Positions 1-8,946 of a DNA stretch of 28,666 nt are shown here, piece after piece. The position numbers and the translations under genes are program-made. A model generated the notes under the pieces. That model saw nothing but the letters and a program-made list of their open reading frames with translations. It was not told where the DNA came from and made no database searches. How positions within the stretch are numbered: position 1 is the stretch's first letter; the number at the start of each line of letters is the position of its first letter. The DNA is from DASWKG01 sp036396755 (GTDB lineage Bacteria; Actinomycetota; UBA4738; CALAEC01), in the NCBI GenBank assembly GCA_036396755.1, contig DASWKG010000058.1:1-28666 (forward strand), in the 5' to 3' direction.

Positions 1-1410
<1,410 letters not shown>

Positions 1411-1444
1411 TCGTTCTCTCCTTCTCAGTGCGCTGCCCACCGAG

Positions 1445-1473
1445 GCGTCTGGCGGCCTCCGGCCGCCGGACGC
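1445..1473 (-). other. Intercistronic hairpin between atpH and atpA
   Basis: Arms 1445-1457 and 1461-1473 pair as 5 bp (GCGTC/GACGC), one mismatch, then 7 bp (GGCGGCC/GGCCGCC) around a 3-nt loop. In the minus-strand transcript the hairpin begins in the last bases of the atpH stop codon and ends about 34 nt before the atpA start, leaving the atpA ribosome site free. There is no U-tract, so it does not look like an intrinsic terminator. A role as an RNA-stability or processing element is inferred. Confidence 0.6.
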
Positions 1474-2006
1474 TAGGTCAGACGGTCCCGGGCCAGGGCC
1501 AGGCGGCGACGGACGGAGCCGTCGATCACCTGGTCGCCGATCCGGGCGACGACCCCGCCGACGATCGACGGGTCCTGCACCACCTTCAGCTCGACCTGCT
1601 TGCCCGTGGCGCTCGAGAGCGCCTGCGCGAGTCGCGCTCGCTGCTCCTCCGACAGGTCGGCCGCCACGCGCACCTCCGCGACGGCGCGCTCGCGGCGCTG
1701 GGCCGCGAGCTGGACCAGCTCGTCGACGATCGCCCCGAGCTCGCGGGCCCTCCCCTGCTCGACGATGAACCCGATCATCGAGCGGGTGTGCGGGCTCGCC
1801 TTGCCCTCGAGCAGGTCGTCGACGATCGCGCGCTTGCGGTCGGCCGGGATCGCGATGTCGGTCAGCGCATCCCGAAGCTCGCCGCTCGCCTCGAGGGCTC
1901 TCGCGAAGTGGAAGAGCTGGTTCTCCACCTCGTCCAGCGCCCCCTCGGCCTCTGCCACGGCGAGGATCGCCTGACCGTAGCCGCGGATCTCACGCTCCTT
2001 CGCCAT
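1473..2006 (-). CDS. atpH: ATP synthase F1 subunit delta
   Basis: Delta subunit (OSCP equivalent), the part of the peripheral stalk that joins the b subunits to the top of F1. The protein is 177 aa, a normal length, starting MAKEREIRGYGQAILAVAEA and ending with the conserved block IVGGVVARIGDQVIDGSVRRRL. The open frame continues upstream across atpF, but that part is out of frame with atpF and is a shadow. The ATG at 2006 overlaps the atpF stop as TGATG, so the two are translationally coupled. Followed by the hairpin at 1445-1473 and atpA. Confidence 0.95.
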   Translation of the reverse strand: MAKEREIRGYGQAILAVAEAEGALDEVENQLFHFARALEASGELRDALTDIAIPADRKRAIVDDLLEGKASPHTRSMIGFIVEQGRARELGAIVDELVQLAAQRRERAVAEVRVAADLSEEQRARLAQALSSATGKQVELKVVQDPSIVGGVVARIGDQVIDGSVRRRLALARDRLT

Positions 2007-2599
2007 CAGGACCCGTCGCCGCCGTTGCCCATCGAGGCCAGCTCGTCGATGTAACGGTCGACGAGCTGCGTGTGGCGCGCGGGATCGAGCGTCTCGCCGA
2101 TCACGCGGGAGGCGAGCTCGACGGCGAGCACGCCGACGGAACCGCGCAGCTCCTGGAGCGCGCGCTCGCGCTCGGCGCGGATCTCCTCCTGGGCCCGGGC
2201 GACGACCTGGCGCGACTCCTCCTCGGCCTTGGCCAGGAGGTCCTTGCGCATCGAGTCGGCGGTCTTGCGGGCCTCGTCGATGATGCGGTTCGCCTCGCCC
2301 CGGGCATCGCGGAGCTGCTCCTGGTAGCGAGCGAGCATCTGCTCGGCCTCGGTCTTCGCGTGCTCGGCGCCCTCGAGGTCCCCCTGGATCTTCGAGCTGC
2401 GCGTCTCGAGCATCTGGTTGATGCGCGGCAGCGCCCACTTCCAGATGAAGAAGAAGAGGATCGCGAACGCGATGGCCCCGACGATCAACTCGTTGGCGTG
2501 CGGGTACAGGTCCTTCGGCTCGTTGGTCTCTTCGGTTGTGTGCTGTTCGGTCTCTTCCTGCGCGTAGGTCGCCGGGAGACCTCTGAGGACAAGCGTCAC
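2006..2599 (-). CDS. atpF: ATP synthase Fo subunit b
   Basis: Peripheral-stalk b subunit, 197 aa. There is a Glu/Thr-rich N-terminal extension of about 30 residues, a single membrane helix at about residues 37-55 (IVGAIAFAILFFFIW), then a long charged coiled coil (repeated Ala/Glu/Arg heptads, about 60-170) that runs up the side of F1. The start is GTG at 2599 with a GGGAGG ribosome site about 8 nt upstream. The stop overlaps the atpH start. The N-terminal segment before the helix includes LRGLPATYAQ, which may be a short leader-like stretch, so a later start cannot be excluded. Confidence 0.93.
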   Translation of the reverse strand: MTLVLRGLPATYAQEETEQHTTEETNEPKDLYPHANELIVGAIAFAILFFFIWKWALPRINQMLETRSSKIQGDLEGAEHAKTEAEQMLARYQEQLRDARGEANRIIDEARKTADSMRKDLLAKAEEESRQVVARAQEEIRAERERALQELRGSVGVLAVELASRVIGETLDPARHTQLVDRYIDELASMGNGGDGS

Positions 2600-2616
2600 G
2601 GTGGCGCCTCCCGCCT

Positions 2617-2862
2617 CTAGATGATGAACGAGAACGCGATGCCGAACAGCGCGAGCGCCTCGATCAGGCCGATGCCGATGAACATGGTGGCCCGGACCTG
2701 ACCGGCGTACTCGGGCTGCCGGGCCATCGCCTCGACCGACTTGCCGATGAGGATCCCGAGCCCGATGCCCGGGCCGATGGCCGCGAGCCCGATGACCAGT
2801 CCGCGCCCGATCGTCTGGAGCGCCTCGAGATCTCCGGTGACCTGTGCCAGCAATCGCAACAT
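2617..2862 (-). CDS. atpE: ATP synthase Fo subunit c
   Basis: c-ring proteolipid, 81 aa, two membrane helices. The first carries the Gly-rich packing motif IGPGIGLGILIG (29-40), then the polar loop ARQPE (47-51), then the ion-carrying glutamate in GLIEALAL (Glu68). A sodium-type ring would have Gln in place of Leu after GIG and Ser/Thr next to the glutamate; neither is present, so proton coupling is inferred. The longer open frame (to 2955) is rejected because the ATG at 2862 is preceded by a strong AAGGAGGGAGG site and gives the family length. It lies 16 nt downstream of atpB. Confidence 0.97.
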   Translation of the reverse strand: MLRLLAQVTGDLEALQTIGRGLVIGLAAIGPGIGLGILIGKSVEAMARQPEYAGQVRATMFIGIGLIEALALFGIAFSFII

Positions 2863-2878
2863 TGAGAAGCCTCCCTCC

Positions 2879-3667
2879 TTAGTGTTCCTCGGCCAGGGCC
2901 CCACCGATGTAGGACGCGGTGAGGATGGCGAAGATGAACGCCTGTAGAACCGCAACGAAGATCTCGAAGCCGACCAGCGCGACCGCGATCGCGAACGCGA
3001 ACGGCCCGAAGATCGCGGTGAACCCGCCCTGGAAGAGCGCGATCGTCCCGAGGAAGAACACCGCGAGCAGGAAGTGCCCCGCGAGGAAGTTGGCCGCGAG
3101 ACGGACGGAGAGCGTGATCGGCCTGACGATGATCTGGGTGATGAACTCGATGGGCACCAAGAGCGGGTACAGCCACAGCGGCGCGCCCGGCGGGAACAGC
3201 ACGTGCTTCATGTAGCCACCGAACCCGTGCTTGCGGATGCCGACCACGTTGAAGGTCACCCACGAGACGAGCGCCAGGACGAGCGGGAAGGCGATGCGGC
3301 TGTTCGCCGAGAAGTTGATGCCGGGGACCACTTCGAGGAGGTTCCCGAGGAAGATGAAGAAGAACAGCGTCACGAGCAGCGGCATGAATCGGTCGCCCTC
3401 GTGGCCGATCATCGGGCGGGCGATGTTCTCGCGCACGAACCCCACGCCCACCTCGACCAGGCTCTGCATCTTCCCGGGCACGATCTTGGGCTTGCGGAGC
3501 GCCAGGAAGAAGAGCAGCAGGGTCGCGAGGAACGAGATCAGCACCAGCATGAAGATGAAGTTCATGCAGAAGGTGATGCCCCCGACGGTGAACGAGCTGC
3601 CCCAGCAGGGCCAGACGAAGTCCTTGGTCGTGGGCGGATGGAACTGGGCGAGCACCGCGCCGGTCAT
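2879..3667 (-). CDS. atpB: ATP synthase Fo subunit a
   Basis: Membrane subunit that forms the proton half-channels against the c-ring. The protein is 262 aa with five to six membrane helices. The essential channel arginine is in SVRLAANFLAGH (Arg189), and the C-terminal helix has GFEIFVAVLQAFIFAILTASYIG in pieces typical of the family. The frame extends upstream to 3973, but that part shadows atpI. The ATG at 3667 forms an ATGA overlap with the atpI stop, so the two are translationally coupled. The identification is secure. Confidence 0.96.
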   Translation of the reverse strand: MTGAVLAQFHPPTTKDFVWPCWGSSFTVGGITFCMNFIFMLVLISFLATLLLFFLALRKPKIVPGKMQSLVEVGVGFVRENIARPMIGHEGDRFMPLLVTLFFFIFLGNLLEVVPGINFSANSRIAFPLVLALVSWVTFNVVGIRKHGFGGYMKHVLFPPGAPLWLYPLLVPIEFITQIIVRPITLSVRLAANFLAGHFLLAVFFLGTIALFQGGFTAIFGPFAFAIAVALVGFEIFVAVLQAFIFAILTASYIGGALAEEH

Positions 3668-4092
3668 CGCTGCGCCCCCTTCGGGGCGGCGGTCCACAGG
3701 TCCGCCTGCATCCGGCCCGAGAGCAGCTTGCCCTCGGCGACCAGCAGCACCACCGTGGCCGGCACCACCGACGCGAGGAACGCCACCGGCGAGAACCACG
3801 ACAGCGTGTTGAGCGCGACCATCACCATCACGATCACCACGAGGCGGACGAAGAAGCCGCCCATGCCGACCGCGAAGATCATGGTCGGCGAGATGCGCGC
3901 CGCCCAGGCCAGCGAGAGGCCGTGGGCCGCGAAGTTGAGCGCCACGATCGCGACGCCGATCGCCGCCGACCATCCCGCGCTCCAGCCGGCGAGCAGGCCC
4001 CCGGCGACCAGCGCGATCCCCGCCGCGAGGGGGGCGTAGGGGAGGACGCGGCGGATCATCTCGCGCTCGGGTTCAGGTCTTCCCACCATCAC
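3664..4092 (-). CDS. atpI: ATP synthase subunit I-like membrane protein
   Basis: Small membrane protein, about 130-142 aa with four predicted helices (residues about 17-40, 42-60, 68-92 and 100-120), placed just before atpB as AtpI usually is. AtpI proteins help c-ring assembly or magnesium supply for the ATP synthase; that role is from the family. The start is uncertain: GTG at 4092 and ATG at 4089 overlap the end of atpZ and sit almost on an AGGAG site, while an internal ATG at 4059 (MIRRVLPYAPL) avoids the overlap but has a weak ribosome site. The end overlaps the atpB start (ATGA). Confidence 0.75.
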   Translation of the reverse strand: MMVGRPEPEREMIRRVLPYAPLAAGIALVAGGLLAGWSAGWSAAIGVAIVALNFAAHGLSLAWAARISPTMIFAVGMGGFFVRLVVIVMVMVALNTLSWFSPVAFLASVVPATVVLLVAEGKLLSGRMQADLWTAAPKGAQR

Positions 4093-4303
4093 TCCTGCCG
4101 TATCGGAGGTACACGAGGTAGATGCCGGCGATCGCCCCTCCGATGATCCCGATCGATGCGAAGACGGGGCCCGTGCCGGCCAGCCAGTCGACCAGCCACC
4201 CGAGCATCCCGAGCGTCAGCATCCCCGCGATCATCGTGGAGGTGATCGCCCACCCGGTCCCCATGCCGCTCCAGGGATTCTGTGGATCGGAGGGATGGGC
4301 CAT
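4073..4303 (-). CDS. atpZ: AtpZ/AtpI-family small membrane protein
   Basis: A 76-aa protein with two membrane helices (about residues 18-42 and 47-66) and the family pattern GWLVDWLAGTGPVFASIGIIGG, where the Asp-x-x-x-Gly turn between the helices is typical of AtpZ. Related proteins act with AtpI in cation uptake or assembly for the ATP synthase. It is the first gene of the atp operon. No ribosome site is visible before the ATG at 4303. A promoter with a perfect TTGACA -35 box ends only about 10 nt before the ATG, so the transcript is nearly leaderless. Confidence 0.75.
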   Translation of the reverse strand: MAHPSDPQNPWSGMGTGWAITSTMIAGMLTLGMLGWLVDWLAGTGPVFASIGIIGGAIAGIYLVYLRYGRSDGGKT

Positions 4304-4313
4304 GGGCCGGGAG

Positions 4314-4343
4314 AGTCTATCAACCGCCGAAAGCGGGTGTCAA
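4314..4343 (-). promoter_or_regulatory. Candidate atp operon promoter
   Basis: Reading the minus strand, a perfect TTGACA (-35, 4343-4338) is followed after 18 nt by TAGACT (-10, 4319-4314). Transcription would begin near 4307, only a few bases before the atpZ ATG at 4303, which explains the absence of a ribosome site. Seen directly; activity is inferred. Confidence 0.6.
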
Positions 4344-4401
4344 AATCGCGGAATAGGCGTTTCCGCAGGTCAGCGGGGGTATTTTCCCCTGCGTTCCCTC
4401 C

Positions 4402-4423
4402 GCTTGTGAAAGTTTTCACAAGC
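4402..4423. promoter_or_regulatory. Perfect 22-bp palindrome, candidate operator
   Basis: Arms GCTTGTGAAA (4402-4411) and TTTCACAAGC (4414-4423) are exact inverted repeats with a 2-nt centre. A further pair, CCCCTGC (4386-4392) and GCAGGGG (4422-4428), is nested around it. The site lies between the divergent atp operon and ABC exporter promoters, where a dimeric repressor or activator could bind. No regulator gene is nearby. Confidence 0.55.
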
Positions 4424-4456
4424 AGGGGCGACTTCCTCGGCACCCTCCCCCGGCGG

Positions 4457-4462
4457 TAGGGT
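4457..4462 (+). promoter_or_regulatory. -10 box of the ABC exporter operon (leaderless)
   Basis: TAGGGT fits TANNNT and ends exactly 6 nt before the ATG at 4469, the spacing expected when transcription begins at the start codon. There is no ribosome site. A weak TTCCTC could serve as -35 at 4433-4438. Confidence 0.5.
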
Positions 4463-4468
4463 GTGCGG

Positions 4469-5362
4469 ATGGGCGATCTCGCCGTCGAGGTGCGCGGGCT
4501 GCAGAAGCGCTACGGCGACCTCGAGGCCGTCCGCGGGATCGACCTCGAGATCCGCCGTGGCGAGGTCTTCGCCCTGCTCGGGCCGAACGGCGCCGGGAAG
4601 ACCACGACCGTCGAGATCCTCGAAGGTCACCGTGCCCGGAGCGGCGGCGAGGTGAGCGTGCTCGGCCACGACCCCGCCCGCCGCGAGAAGGCGCTGCTGC
4701 AGCGCATCGGGATCGTCCTGCAGACGACCGGCGTCGAGCCGTACCTCTCGGTCGAGGAGACGATCGAGCTCTTCCGCGGCTACTACCCCGACCCCCTGCC
4801 GCTCGACGACGTGCTGGAGCTCGTCGGCCTCCAGGAGAAGCGGTCGAGCCGCGTCCGGAAGCTGTCCGGCGGGCTCCAGCGGCGCCTCGACGTGGGGGTG
4901 GGCATCTGCGGGAACCCCGAGCTGCTCTTCCTCGACGAGCCGACCACCGGGTTCGACCCGGCGGCGCGGCGAGGCGCCTGGGGGATGATCCGCGGCCTCC
5001 GCGAGCTGGGAAAGACCATCGTGCTCACCACCCACTACCTCGACGAGGCGCAGGCCCTGGCCGACCGGGTCGCGATCATCGCGCAGGGCAAGATCCTCGT
5101 GGAGGGAGCGCCCGACTCGCTCGCCGGGCGCGAGACCACGACCATCTCCTTCCGCCGGCCTGACGGCGAGCTGCCCGGCGTGGCGCGCGAGGCCGAGGAG
5201 TCCGGCGGCGTGCTCACCTTGCGGACCGACAGGCCGACCGCCGTCCTGCACGAGCTCACGCACTGGGCGGCCGATCGCCACATCGAGCTCGATGGCCTCC
5301 AGGTGATGCGCGCCTCGCTCGAGGACGTCTACCTCCAGCTCACGGGGGGTGAGGAGGCGTGA
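4469..5362 (+). CDS. ABC exporter ATP-binding protein (DrrA/CcmA-like)
   Basis: ATPase of an ABC-2 type exporter, 297 aa. Walker A GPNGAGKTT at residues 38-46, Q-loop in VLQTTGVEP, signature LSGGLQRR, Walker B LLFLDEPTTGFDP, and switch histidine in TTHYLDE are all intact. A C-terminal domain of about 80 residues after the ATPase core is as in DrrA-like proteins. The ATG at 4469 is preferred to the GTG at 4463 because the TAGGGT box sits 6 nt before it. The stop overlaps the permease start (GTGA). The substrate cannot be told; drug, lipid or polysaccharide exporters all share this form. Confidence 0.9.
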   Translation: MGDLAVEVRGLQKRYGDLEAVRGIDLEIRRGEVFALLGPNGAGKTTTVEILEGHRARSGGEVSVLGHDPARREKALLQRIGIVLQTTGVEPYLSVEETIELFRGYYPDPLPLDDVLELVGLQEKRSSRVRKLSGGLQRRLDVGVGICGNPELLFLDEPTTGFDPAARRGAWGMIRGLRELGKTIVLTTHYLDEAQALADRVAIIAQGKILVEGAPDSLAGRETTTISFRRPDGELPGVAREAEESGGVLTLRTDRPTAVLHELTHWAADRHIELDGLQVMRASLEDVYLQLTGGEEA

Positions 5363-6132
5363 GCGACCTGCGGCTGGCGGTCCGGCAGGTGCGGTACGAG
5401 AACCTGGCCTTCTGGCGCAACCCTCCGGCCGCGTTCTTCACGTTCGCCTTCCCGCTGATCTTCCTCGTGCTCTTCAATCTCCTGTTCGGCGACGACACGA
5501 TCGACGCGGGCGGGCGGCAGATCGCCGCATCGCAGTTCTACGTGCCGGCGATCGCCGCGTTCTCGATCGTGACGGCCACGTTCACGAACCTGGCCATCGG
5601 GGTGACGTTCTCGCGGGAGCAGGGGCTCCTCAAGCGGCTCCGGGGCACGCCGCTGCCGGCATGGGGCTACCTCTTCGGCCGGGTGGCGCACGCGGTGCTC
5701 GTCACGATCCTGCTCGTCGCGCTGGTGACCACCGCCGGGGCGCTGCTCTACAACGTGGACGTTCCCACGGGAACGATCGGCGCCTTGCTGGCCACGCTGG
5801 TCGTCGGCGCCTTCGCCTTCTGCTCTTTGGGGTTGGCGATGACCTCGGTGATCCCCAACGCGGAGGCCGCCCCGGCCGTCGTCAACGCGGTGATCCTCCC
5901 GATCCTGTTCATCTCCGACATCTTCGTGAACACCGATCAGGCGCCCGAGTGGCTCGTCACCATCGGCAGCATCTTCCCGGTGAAGCACGTCTCCGAGGCG
6001 ATGCAGACCGCGTTCAGCCCGTTCACCACGGGCGCAGGCTTCGAGTGGGCCCACCTGGGGATCGTCGCGGCCTGGGGCGTCGCCGGCCTCGCGCTCGCGG
6101 TGAGGTTCTTCTCCTGGGAACCGCGCCCCTGA
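5359..6132 (+). CDS. ABC-2 type exporter permease
   Basis: Membrane partner of the preceding ATPase, 257 aa, six predicted helices (about residues 25-47, 63-86, 110-132, 142-165, 171-190 and 230-250). The cytoplasmic coupling region FSREQGLLKRLRGTPLPAW is the ABC-2 family hallmark. The GTG at 5359 overlaps the ATPase stop as GTGA, so the pair is made together and presumably forms a homodimer of permeases with two ATPases. No substrate-specific neighbour is present; the next plus-strand item is a gene remnant. Confidence 0.88.
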   Translation: MSDLRLAVRQVRYENLAFWRNPPAAFFTFAFPLIFLVLFNLLFGDDTIDAGGRQIAASQFYVPAIAAFSIVTATFTNLAIGVTFSREQGLLKRLRGTPLPAWGYLFGRVAHAVLVTILLVALVTTAGALLYNVDVPTGTIGALLATLVVGAFAFCSLGLAMTSVIPNAEAAPAVVNAVILPILFISDIFVNTDQAPEWLVTIGSIFPVKHVSEAMQTAFSPFTTGAGFEWAHLGIVAAWGVAGLALAVRFFSWEPRP

Positions 6133-6222
6133 GAAGCCCCATCCGGCCCGATCGCGCACGGATTCTGCACTTTATGGCTGCTAATAGCCGTTTGCCCTAT
6201 ACTCCGCTAGAATCCCCTAGAA

Positions 6223-6516
6223 ATGGATCCTGTCACGAACCCAGCTCGCTGGACGGGATCGCGAGATCGCTCGATTCGATGTCCGGAACGAGCGACACCA
6301 GCCGAACGCGACTACATGAGCGCGATGGCCACCGACGATGACGGCGCAAGCCAATCAGGCGAGGTGGCTCGCCGCTTGGGAAAGAGGTCCACCTCAGTAG
6401 GACCAACCCGCGCAGGGCTGATCCACAAGGGGCTGGTCTACGCACCCGAGCACGGACTGATCGCCTTCACCGTTCCCGGCATGGCTGATTTCATCAAGCG
6501 GCAGGCCTCTGACTGA
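6223..6516 (+). pseudogene. Remnant of an AAA ATPase gene (C-terminal winged-helix part)
   Basis: An open frame of 97 codons whose second half, from about residue 26 (PAERDYMSAM) through RLGKRSTSVGPTRAGLI and APEHGLIAFTVPGMADF, matches what I recall of the C-terminal winged-helix tail of multi-copy bacterial AAA ATPases, which are usually about 350-450 aa. The first residues, MDPVTNP, resemble the N-terminus of the same family, so the piece looks like a gene that lost its whole ATPase core (Walker A and B absent) by internal deletion. The 60 bases before it are AT-richer than the surroundings. A short functional DNA-binding protein is possible but less likely. Confidence 0.6.
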
Positions 6517-6545
6517 CGCGCATAGGGAGCGGCAACGACGCTGGA

Positions 6546-6560
6546 CGGCCGCGCTGGCCG
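6546..6560. terminator. Weak hairpin between convergent genes
   Basis: CGGCC (6546-6550) and GGCCG (6556-6560) can form a 5-bp stem with a 5-nt loop between the plus-strand remnant and the minus-strand transpeptidase gene. No clear U-tract follows on either strand, so terminator function is only a possibility. Confidence 0.25.
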
Positions 6561-6576
6561 ATCCTGATCTGTCTGT

Positions 6577-7749
6577 CTAGTGGTACACGCGGACCTGCAT
6601 GCCGTACCCCATGATCGAGTGGAGCCAGATCGCGGTCCAGTAGGGCACGCGGGAGCAGCCGTGGCTCGCGGGGTAGGTGGGGACGTCCGGCCAGCCGTGC
6701 ACCGCGCGGCCGCCGTCGAAGTAGCTGGGGTAGTACAGGTTGTTGGGGCTGTAGCCGGCGATCTTGCGGTTGACGTAGAAGACGCCGTCGCGGGTCGCGC
6801 CGCCGGCGCCCGTCGAGGTGTGGACGATGAAGGCGATCTCGCCCTTCTGCACCACGTAGAGGACCTGCCTCGTCTGGTCGATCTCGATGTGGTTCGAGGG
6901 CTTCGTCACCACCGGCTTCGGCACCCGGGGGCGCGCGAGCCGGTACCAGGTGGCCCGCGTCACGTTCTTGACCCTCGGCATCCCCTGCACCTTGTGGAAC
7001 GCGAGCACCGCGTCGCCCGTCCGGTAATCGAAGCTCTGGTTGATGCCCTGGATGCGGTAGTGGAGCTCGTCGAGGCGCAGCTCGAGCGCCCGCACCGCCT
7101 TCGCGTGGGATCCCTGCGCGAGCCCGGGGAGCGGGGTCGTTCGTACGGCGGACTCGTCCCGGGCCGCGAGGTAGCCGTCGGGCGCGTACTCCACGCGTGC
7201 CCGATAGGCGCCGGGGCGCTCGACGGGCAGGCGCGCCGAGAAGCTCCCGTCGGCGCGCACGGTCGCGCTCACCTGCTCGGCCTTCCTCGTCCGGCGCATC
7301 AGCCAGACGGTGACCTTCTCGCCCGCGATCGCCGGACGCACATGGCCTCGCGCGAGCGCCTCGGCGAACAGGAACACGTTGCTCAACCCGGTCGCGACGA
7401 CCGGCAGGACGTCGACGCCGACCTGATCGCTCGAGGCGATCCCGGAACGGGCGAAGAGGACGATGCTGCGCTCGGGCTCGAGCGCGACCGAGTAGGCACC
7501 TGCGCCGTTCGTGGTGGCCTGGGTCAGGACCTCGTCCGTCGCCGCGTCGACGATCTCGACGGTCTCACCGGCGGCCGCGGGCGACACCGCGCCCGAGAGC
7601 GTGACCTGCTCGCCGAAGGTGACGCGGCGCGGCGAGGCCTCGAGCGTGACGGTCCCGGTCTCCTGCGCGAGGGCGGGCGGGGCGCCCAGCAGACCCGCGA
7701 GCGCGAGCAGCATCCAGATGTGCGTGACCGACCGAAGACCCCCCCGCAT
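6577..7749 (-). CDS. Secreted L,D-transpeptidase with Ig-like and peptidoglycan-binding domains
   Basis: Cross-links peptidoglycan stem peptides (3-3 type) or attaches proteins to the wall, outside the membrane. 390 aa: signal peptide about 1-29 (hydrophobic core then PPALAQE), Ig-like domain(s) about 30-205, peptidoglycan-binding helical domain about 210-270 (VRALELRLDELHY), YkuD catalytic domain about 275-390. The catalytic motif is HGWPDVPTYPASHGCSRVP, with the nucleophilic Cys in SHGC. The true start is ATG at 7749 with GAGGGG 7 nt before it; the frame continuing to 7995 overlaps wecA and is a shadow. It follows wecA by 32 nt, and a TATAAA box (7781-7786) may give it its own promoter. Confidence 0.9.
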   Translation of the reverse strand: MRGGLRSVTHIWMLLALAGLLGAPPALAQETGTVTLEASPRRVTFGEQVTLSGAVSPAAAGETVEIVDAATDEVLTQATTNGAGAYSVALEPERSIVLFARSGIASSDQVGVDVLPVVATGLSNVFLFAEALARGHVRPAIAGEKVTVWLMRRTRKAEQVSATVRADGSFSARLPVERPGAYRARVEYAPDGYLAARDESAVRTTPLPGLAQGSHAKAVRALELRLDELHYRIQGINQSFDYRTGDAVLAFHKVQGMPRVKNVTRATWYRLARPRVPKPVVTKPSNHIEIDQTRQVLYVVQKGEIAFIVHTSTGAGGATRDGVFYVNRKIAGYSPNNLYYPSYFDGGRAVHGWPDVPTYPASHGCSRVPYWTAIWLHSIMGYGMQVRVYH

Positions 7750-7781
7750 GCAGCTACCCCTCTCGTCGTGCCCGAAGACCT

Positions 7782-8945
7782 TTATAGCGGCTCGTTCGCC
7801 CTCAGACCAGACCTTTCGGCCGGTTTCGGGCGAGTCGCCTCGTCCCTCGCCTTGCGCCGGCCGTTCGCGCGGAAGGCGCGAGGAAGCGTCGTCCCGAGGA
7901 TGACCAGCGCGGCGCCCACGAGGCAGACGATCGCCAGGCTCCGGCTCCGGATGAAGCTGATCGCCAGCGCCGAGCCCGCGAGCAGGGCGCTCCACAGGTA
8001 CATGAGCAGCACGGCCTGCCGGTGGCTGTGGCCGATCTCGAGCAGGCGGTGGTGGATGTGCTCCTTGTCGGGCCGGAACACGGCCTTGCCTCTGCGCATC
8101 CGCCGGACGATGGCGAGCGCCACGTCGGCGAGCGGGATGGCCAGGACGAGGAGCGGGATGATGATCGGGATCCCGAGCGCCGCCAGCTCGGTGTTGTCGG
8201 GGGCGACGGTGCGGCCAACGCCGGAGATGGTCGCGGCGGCGAGCACGAGCCCGAGCAGCATGCTCCCCGAATCGCCCATGAAGATGCGGGCCGGGTTGAA
8301 GTTGTACGGCAGGAACCCCACCGCCGCGCCCACCACCGCGGCCGAGAACAGCGTCGCCGGCGACGGCCCCACGAAGCTCGACTCGGTCGCGCGCACCGCG
8401 TAGACGAAGAACGCGGCCGCGGCGATCGTCACGACCCCCGCGGCGAGCCCGTCGAGCCCGTCGATGAGGTTGACCGCGTTCACCATCACGAGGATCCAGA
8501 TGAGCGTGAGCGGGACGGCGAGGTCGGGACCGAGCGAGAGCACGCCGAGCCCGGGGAACCAGAAGTAGACCAGCTGGACGCCGAACAGCACGAGGATGCC
8601 GCCGGCGAGCACCTGCCCGGCGATCTTCGCCGGCGCCGCCAACCCTCGAAGGTCGTCGTAGATGCCGAGCGCGAGGATCACGCCCCCCGCCGCCAGCACC
8701 CCGATCGGCTCCGAGGAGAGCCGGAACACGTCTCGGAACGAGGGCGTGATGCTGGCGACGCCCAGCCCGGCCGCGACGCCGAGGAAGATCGCGACGCCGC
8801 CGAGCGTGGGGGTGGGTCGCGGATGGACCTTGCGGTCGCTCGGGTGGTCGATCGCGCCGAAGCGCGTCGCGAGGCGGCGCACCACGGGCGTCGTGACGAG
8901 CGCGGTCAGGGCCGCGGCGAGGAAGACGCCGAGGTGCGCGAGCAC
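7782..8945 (-). CDS. wecA: Undecaprenyl-phosphate N-acetylglucosamine-1-phosphate transferase (WecA/TagO type)
   Basis: Polytopic membrane enzyme that starts assembly of a wall or surface polysaccharide by moving GlcNAc-1-phosphate from UDP-GlcNAc to undecaprenyl phosphate. 387 aa with about ten helices. Conserved sites are HPRPTPTLGG (near 42-51), the IYDDLRG aspartates, NAVNLIDGLDGLAAG, IFMGDSGSMLLG, and the cytoplasmic HIHHRLLEIGHSHRQ loop, which separates this family from MraY. It starts with GTG at 8945, one base after the glyA stop. In mycobacteria the equivalent gene also lies between glyA-like housekeeping genes and the atp operon. The last 25 residues are a basic tail. Confidence 0.92.
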   Translation of the reverse strand: MLAHLGVFLAAALTALVTTPVVRRLATRFGAIDHPSDRKVHPRPTPTLGGVAIFLGVAAGLGVASITPSFRDVFRLSSEPIGVLAAGGVILALGIYDDLRGLAAPAKIAGQVLAGGILVLFGVQLVYFWFPGLGVLSLGPDLAVPLTLIWILVMVNAVNLIDGLDGLAAGVVTIAAAAFFVYAVRATESSFVGPSPATLFSAAVVGAAVGFLPYNFNPARIFMGDSGSMLLGLVLAAATISGVGRTVAPDNTELAALGIPIIIPLLVLAIPLADVALAIVRRMRRGKAVFRPDKEHIHHRLLEIGHSHRQAVLLMYLWSALLAGSALAISFIRSRSLAIVCLVGAALVILGTTLPRAFRANGRRKARDEATRPKPAERSGLRANEPL

Positions 8946-8946
8946 G

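Noticed and set aside
2617..2955. 112-residue version of atpE
   Set aside because: The extra N-terminal 31 residues are Ser/Arg/Pro-rich, overlap atpB, and the strong ribosome site is inside them before ATG 2862.
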